Positions 59,700 to 64,000 of a stretch of 64,000 bases of DNA are shown one piece after another. Each line of letters opens with the position of its first letter. Position 1 is the first letter of the stretch. Under the pieces are notes generated by a model that was not told the DNA's origin, did not search any database, and saw nothing but the letters and a program-made list of their open reading frames with translations. Source of the DNA: Pyricularia pennisetigena (Eukaryota; Ascomycota; Sordariomycetes; Magnaporthales; Pyriculariaceae); the NCBI RefSeq assembly GCF_004337985.1, contig NC_043741.1, positions 7,544,032 through 7,608,031 on the forward strand. The letters run 5' to 3'. Both the position numbers and the translations under genes were made by a program.

Positions 59700-61634
59700 C
59701 CACTTATAAAGGAATTTAATGGCCGGCGCCAGCGCCGCCAGGAAATAATACAAAGTAAATGCCCGTAATAGGTTAATTATTAAAAATCGCACCCATTATT
59801 ACCGGTACGCCACCTATAATAACTAACCCCGATCCCATTTGGGTATTACAAAATAACGCCTCCTTTGCGCCTTACGGCGTAAAAAAAATATTAAAAACCT
59901 TTTTACGGGTTTTAACGCAAAAATATTTTTCGTTTAAAAAATTACCAGTTTTTTCGTTTGGGATTCGGTCCAATCCCGGAAATAATACGTAATTACGTTC
60001 CGAAAAAATTGGACTTTTTTAACGGGGGTACGCGGCGATATAAAAAACGCCTAATCCAAATCGCGCGCGGCGTATTTTAAAAATCCCCCAATTGGGAAAA
60101 AAAAGCAGGTATATTTATTTCGGTAATTCCAATAACGCGGTAAACGCGTTCCCCGCGCACGGGAACGTACGCCGGGTTAATTAACGTATAAACCGATCGC
60201 AATTCCGGATAAATATGTTTTCGTATACCCGAAATATAATACCGGGCGATTTATAAAATCGTTTAAGCGTATACGACGGGGGCGAAAACGACGCGATTAC
60301 GTTACGTACGTTAATTTACGTTATTTATAAATAAACGTTTTAAAATAAGGGAAATATTTACAAAACGGACGGGGCGATTATCGTTATTTTTTTTTTATTT
60401 TTTTCCTCCTCCTCCGTTTTTTTCCTCCTCCTTTTTTTTATATTTTTCGGTTTTTATATATACGATTATTATTACCTTACGTTTTTAAATACGGTTTAAA
60501 AATAATTTACGGTATTTTTAACGCCGCGCGCGTTTTCAATACGCCCGGAAACGGTTTTAAAGGCGGCGGTTTGGGTAAACGCGGGGGCGGGTTTAATAAC
60601 AGTAAAAACAGGGGCGGATTCGGTAAATTTTTCCGCAATAACGGGGGGCGTAACGGGGGCGGGCGCTGGGTCGGTAAAACCCCCAATTATTGGTATTTTG
60701 GTAATAATTTCCGCGGTTAGCGTTTCGGAAATTGCCGTTTTAACGGGGATAACGGCGGGGGTTACGTCGGTAACCATAAAAGCGGCGCCAGCAACGGCGG
60801 CGAAAACAATTTATATTTTACCCTTAATTTAACGTTATATAATCGGTGGTAAAATAAATTATACCCGTTAATTTTTAATTTCCCGTTAGGAAAATTGAAA
60901 AACGCGTTGCAATTGCAGCGTTTCGGCGGTATTAGTTCGTTTATATATATATAAAATACGCGTTAATTATATCGCACGTTCGGAAACCCGCCAAAACGCA
61001 GGTGAAAATTTACAATTATACGCGTTTTTCGGCGCGACCAAATCGATTCCCGTTAATAAAAGTAAAAACAAATATTATATTACACCCGTTAACCAGCGCC
61101 CAACCGGTATTTAACGTATACCGCGGTTTACGCGTAACGTAACCCGCCAAATAAACGAAAAAAGATTTATTTTTGTTATTATTGTTATTATTGCTAATAC
61201 TAATATTAACGTTAACAGGCGCGCAAATCGTTAAACGTAAAATACAGGGCGTAGGCGACCATTTATAAATTAGGTATTTGGGTATAAAATAAAAATTAAA
61301 ATTAAAATTCGGATTTAAAATAGCGAACGAAATATACATTCGCCGTGCGTTTACCAATTTTATTACAAATTATTATCGTTATTTATATAATAAAAGGGTA
61401 TAATATTACGGATTCGTTTCCATTAAAAAGGGTTTACCGCCTGCGTTAAATATAATAAAAAGCGTTAAAAATTGGTAAAACCCGTTTGCGGCGCGCGTTG
61501 CACCGTTACCGTTTATTAGCATTATAAATTTCTTTTATTGACGTAAATAAATATATATAAATATTGGCCGTAAAAGTTGTATATAATTATATAAACAGTT
61601 GATTTTATTTATTTACGCAGAATTAATTGGGGGG
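59700..61634. other. Unassigned 3' interior of the Copia element
   Basis: About 1.9 kb between RNase H and the 3' LTR, without recognisable pol motifs. Frames on the minus strand (60,777-60,496 and 61,357-61,016) are Pro/Ala- or Asn-rich and lack family marks. It may be an extra gene, a captured segment or a nested insertion. Confidence 0.4.
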
Positions 61635-61802
61635 TGTATTGCAATAGATAAATTTTGGCATTACATGACCAGATAAGTTTAGTTAGCGTTGTGTACACCA
61701 TAAAAGCGCTGCCACGTTCGTTAGCCTAGATAGCGCACCCTACCTGAAGACATGGCTCTCCTACCACTCATGCAGGCTGCACGTGTACGTTCGTGTGCGT
61801 CA
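61635..61802 (+). repeat. 3' LTR of the Copia element
   Basis: TGTATTGCAATAG...GTGCGTCA, 168 bp. Its 5' half has C-to-T and G-to-A decay, while the 3' half is nearly identical to the solo copy at 4,749. Confidence 0.9.
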
Positions 61803-61807
61803 TTAGG

Positions 61808-63056
61808 CGCTATCGACGAAAATTCTAAACTGAAGAGAAGAGAGAAATCATAATTGACGGCGCGCTGGAGACACGCGTTTAAATCCGGGGTCAGTGGATC
61901 CCTTTGTCCGATCCCTGGTTCAGCGTGGCTGGTAGAGCCGAGTCGTGATTTTGAGGGTAGGTCTGGGGGCCTGATCCTCACAATATGGGCCCAGATAAAA
62001 TCGTTGATTTTTTGACCGTGCGCCCGTTTAAGGACGCTAAACATTCCGACGTCAAATGGTTAAGTTAGGTGAGATGAATAAGCAGGTAAGCAAAGGGGAA
62101 TAATGTTATAATATTTGCAACAGCCCTCAAATTCAGGGGATTGGTAACTGCCGTGCCCATCGAATATTAACAAGAATTGTGAAACCAAGTGAAGAAAGTT
62201 GGGGCTGCCCCCTGGTCAAATCCATGAAACGGGTTCGACAAGTGTGCTCTTTACCCCACGTCGACTGCGAGCGCAAAATTTATATCAAGCCCTCTCTGAG
62301 CAGCGAGGCGCTATGGCTTCGTGATTGAGCCTCAGATCAATGTTTGCTCTTAAGACTGTTTATATCCAGGCTCCAATAACAGGAGCACTATACTAAGATC
62401 TTCTGGTCCTGCTTTTCCGGGCTATATGTCGCTGGTGTCATTGTCTCAGCTTCGTAAAAAAAAACCGCCATGACAACAACAAAGAGTGAGGTTGTTAGGT
62501 GTGCAAAGCCTTTTTTGTGGCACGAAAAGCTCAACGTAACTTAAAAGAGGAGTTTGTCCTGTTGCCTGATAGCCAGCTGTGTTTTGTTTTCAAAGCCGTC
62601 TATTATACTTAGAAGTTAAGAGTCAATTATAAACATTCATTTGGCTGAACTACAGTTGGCATTCCAGTTACGCCAAGGGGTGTATGCAATATAGTGCACT
62701 TCTCATTCTGTCAAGTGTTGGTAATTATGGGTCTTGCATTTACCTAGGCTTGCTGGGCTAACCTTGTTCACTGAATTCCAACGGTCACTTGTAATCCGCT
62801 ATTGGACTTTGGCAATAAATAAACCCAACAGCTTCCGCAATCGGACCTTCCCCACATTCCATTGGCCGGAGACCGGCGTTTCTTCCGTGCGCAACATCCG
62901 CCCGATTTACCTCGGCAAGTTATACGAGTGGTGATTGTCGAACCTGTCAGGCTAAGTTCTGCTAATCTCATCTCGTTCCAATCCAGATCTTACTCAGAAG
63001 TGCAACGGAGTTTATCCCGCCAATCAAACCTCGGTTAACATCCTAAAACATCAGCC
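61808..63056. other. Intergenic region upstream of the esterase
   Basis: Normal composition returns directly after the target duplication. No supported gene is seen. The last few hundred bases should include the esterase promoter. Confidence 0.45.
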
Positions 63057-63979
63057 ATGGAATTCTCAAAATACGGCTCCGCCGATCCCGAATGGGCGGC
63101 CTACGCCGCCACCCTCCCGCCGCGCCCGACCTTGGAAAGCAACGACGCAGAAAAGGCCCACTACAATGGCATGCGCGAGAAGCTGGCGGCGACGGGCATC
63201 GCGGCGTTTGAGGGCAAGATCGTCACTCATGACTACACTATTCCCACCCGCGATGGCGCCTCCATCCCTGCCCGGACGTACCGGCACAAGGACCACGAGG
63301 CCACTCAGGGGCCCAGCGCCGTTTACATTCACCTGCACGGCGGTGGCTTCTTCTTCGGCACGCTGGCGTCCGAGGATGGCATCTGTGCCCGCATCACCGC
63401 CGACACGGGCGCGCTGGTCCTCAACGTAAACTACCGCCACACGCCTGAGGTTGCCTACCCGACCATGTACCACGACGTCCAGGATGCTTTTGCATGGCTG
63501 CATCAGCAAATTGCTTCCGATGATCCGGCGCTTGGCGGCGGCAGGTTCGACCCGGAAAAGGTCGTCATCGGCGGCATCTCAGCCGGCGGACAGCTGACGG
63601 CGTCGTTGGTCGTCGCGCACCACCTCAAGCTGCCAGGCTGCGAGGTCCTGCATGACCTGCCCACACCCGCGGGCCAGGTGCTAATGATCCCGCCCGTCGT
63701 GGCTCCAGAATGCTACGACAAGATCGGAGCGGCGCTTGCGGGGCCCGGTTCAATGGTCGAGTGCGCAGAGGCGCCGGTGATCCCGGCCTGGCGGATCAAG
63801 TTCTTCATGGACCTAAAGTTCAGGAACACCAAGCCCGAGGCGGATGACTTTGTGTTGAACCCCGGCAACGTGCCGGTTGAGAATCTCAAGGGCCTGCCGC
63901 CAACTACGTTTGGGGTGTGCGGGATGGATCCGCTAAGGGACGAGGCGCTCGTGTGGGCAAAGTGGTTGACCGAGCAAGG
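63057..63979 (+). CDS. Alpha/beta-hydrolase-3 esterase (HSL-like), first exon
   Basis: The first 307 residues of a cytosolic esterase/lipase of the hormone-sensitive-lipase type, running off the right edge. Motifs are in order: HGGG oxyanion loop at 94-97, the nucleophile elbow GISAGG with Ser at 175, and CGMDPLRDE near residue 290 holding the likely catalytic Asp. The catalytic His must lie in the next exon. An intron begins at 63,980 with GTAAGT right after GAGCAAGG. Such enzymes hydrolyse short-chain esters; in fungi they act in catabolism or detoxification and sometimes in natural-product pathways. The ATG has a good context (GCCATGG). It lies across the repeat block from the UstYa cluster, so any link to it is doubtful. 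Confidence 0.9.
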
Positions 63980-64000
63980 GTAAGTTGTTATGAGATTTCG

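Larger units (their letters stand above)
53699..61802 (+). mobile_element. Full-length Copia-type LTR retrotransposon, RIP-inactivated
   Basis: LTRs of 166 and 168 bp flank an interior with gag, integrase, reverse transcriptase and RNase H in Copia order. An exact TTAGG duplication lies outside (53,694-53,698 and 61,803-61,807). Just before the 3' LTR is a G run (61,629-61,634), a fitting polypurine tract. The element is 8.1 kb, long for Copia, because about 1.9 kb of unknown sequence lies between RNase H and the 3' LTR. The same LTR family appears as the solo copy at 4,749-4,914. Confidence 0.9.

Noticed and set aside
13000..61600. Mitochondrial DNA insertion, suggested by the high AT content
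   Set aside because: The proteins seen are transposon helicases, a transposase and Copia pol, and no respiratory-chain genes or mitochondrial rRNA appear. RIP explains the composition.
61721..62044. Minus-strand frame crossing the 3' LTR end
   Set aside because: It runs from unique DNA into the LTR across the target duplication, so it cannot be an old gene, and no motif is seen.

Overview
The window comes from a filamentous ascomycete (Pezizomycotina). The genes carry short 60-76 bp GT..AG introns, and gene families restricted to fungi are present (UstYa/DUF3328 proteins, fungal Copia elements). A roughly 49 kb block is extremely AT-rich, with every old coding frame broken by stops from C-to-T and G-to-A changes. 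That is the signature of repeat-induced point mutation (RIP), so the lineage has or had RIP. I cannot name the species.

Region 1 (1-12,300) is GC-balanced and gene-rich and looks like a small secondary-metabolite cluster. It holds the 5' end of an MFS sugar-type transporter (minus), a short secreted peptide gene (minus), two convergent UstYa-family genes (2,281-3,262 plus; 3,585-4,598 minus), an acyltransferase-3 membrane enzyme (5,285-6,640 plus), a third UstYa gene with five exons (8,181-9,335 plus) and a divergent intronless relative that keeps both HxxHC motifs (10,849-11,667 plus). UstYa proteins carry out oxidations and cyclisations on fungal ribosomal peptides and on some NRPS products such as cyclochlorotine. 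Several UstYa paralogues, a transporter, an acyltransferase and a short secreted peptide suggest a peptide natural-product locus. No NRPS or classical Kex2-repeat precursor is visible here. A solo Copia LTR with an exact 5-bp target duplication lies between the second UstYa gene and the acyltransferase.

Region 2 (12,300-45,511) is a RIP-degraded nest of one large DNA transposon. Two nearly complete copies of about 14.4 kb lie tail to tail and form a giant palindrome with its axis near 27.11 kb (left copy 12,832-27,246, right copy 27,247-41,613). A third, truncated copy follows (41,635-45,511). Reading through the stops shows a RecQ-type helicase, an SNF2-type helicase, several unrecognised frames and a DDE-like transposase that resembles DUF6589. 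Short terminal inverted repeats of the form AGTCTCAGKGCTCA close the element, and a 346-bp MITE built from its two ends sits at the left border. After the duplication, two 650-bp solo LTRs inserted at different places in the two arms, each with an exact 5-bp duplication and an intact empty site in the other arm.

Region 3 (45,512-61,807) is more RIP-degraded mobile DNA: further copies of the 650-bp LTR, a minus-strand Copia pol relic (47.3-50.9 kb), a fragment of the large transposon (51,657-52,559), and a structurally complete but inactivated Copia element (53,699-61,802) flanked by TTAGG duplications. Its LTRs are of the same family as the solo LTR in the gene cluster.

Region 4 (61,808-64,000) returns to normal composition. 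It holds intergenic DNA and the first exon of an alpha/beta-hydrolase-3 esterase that runs off the window.
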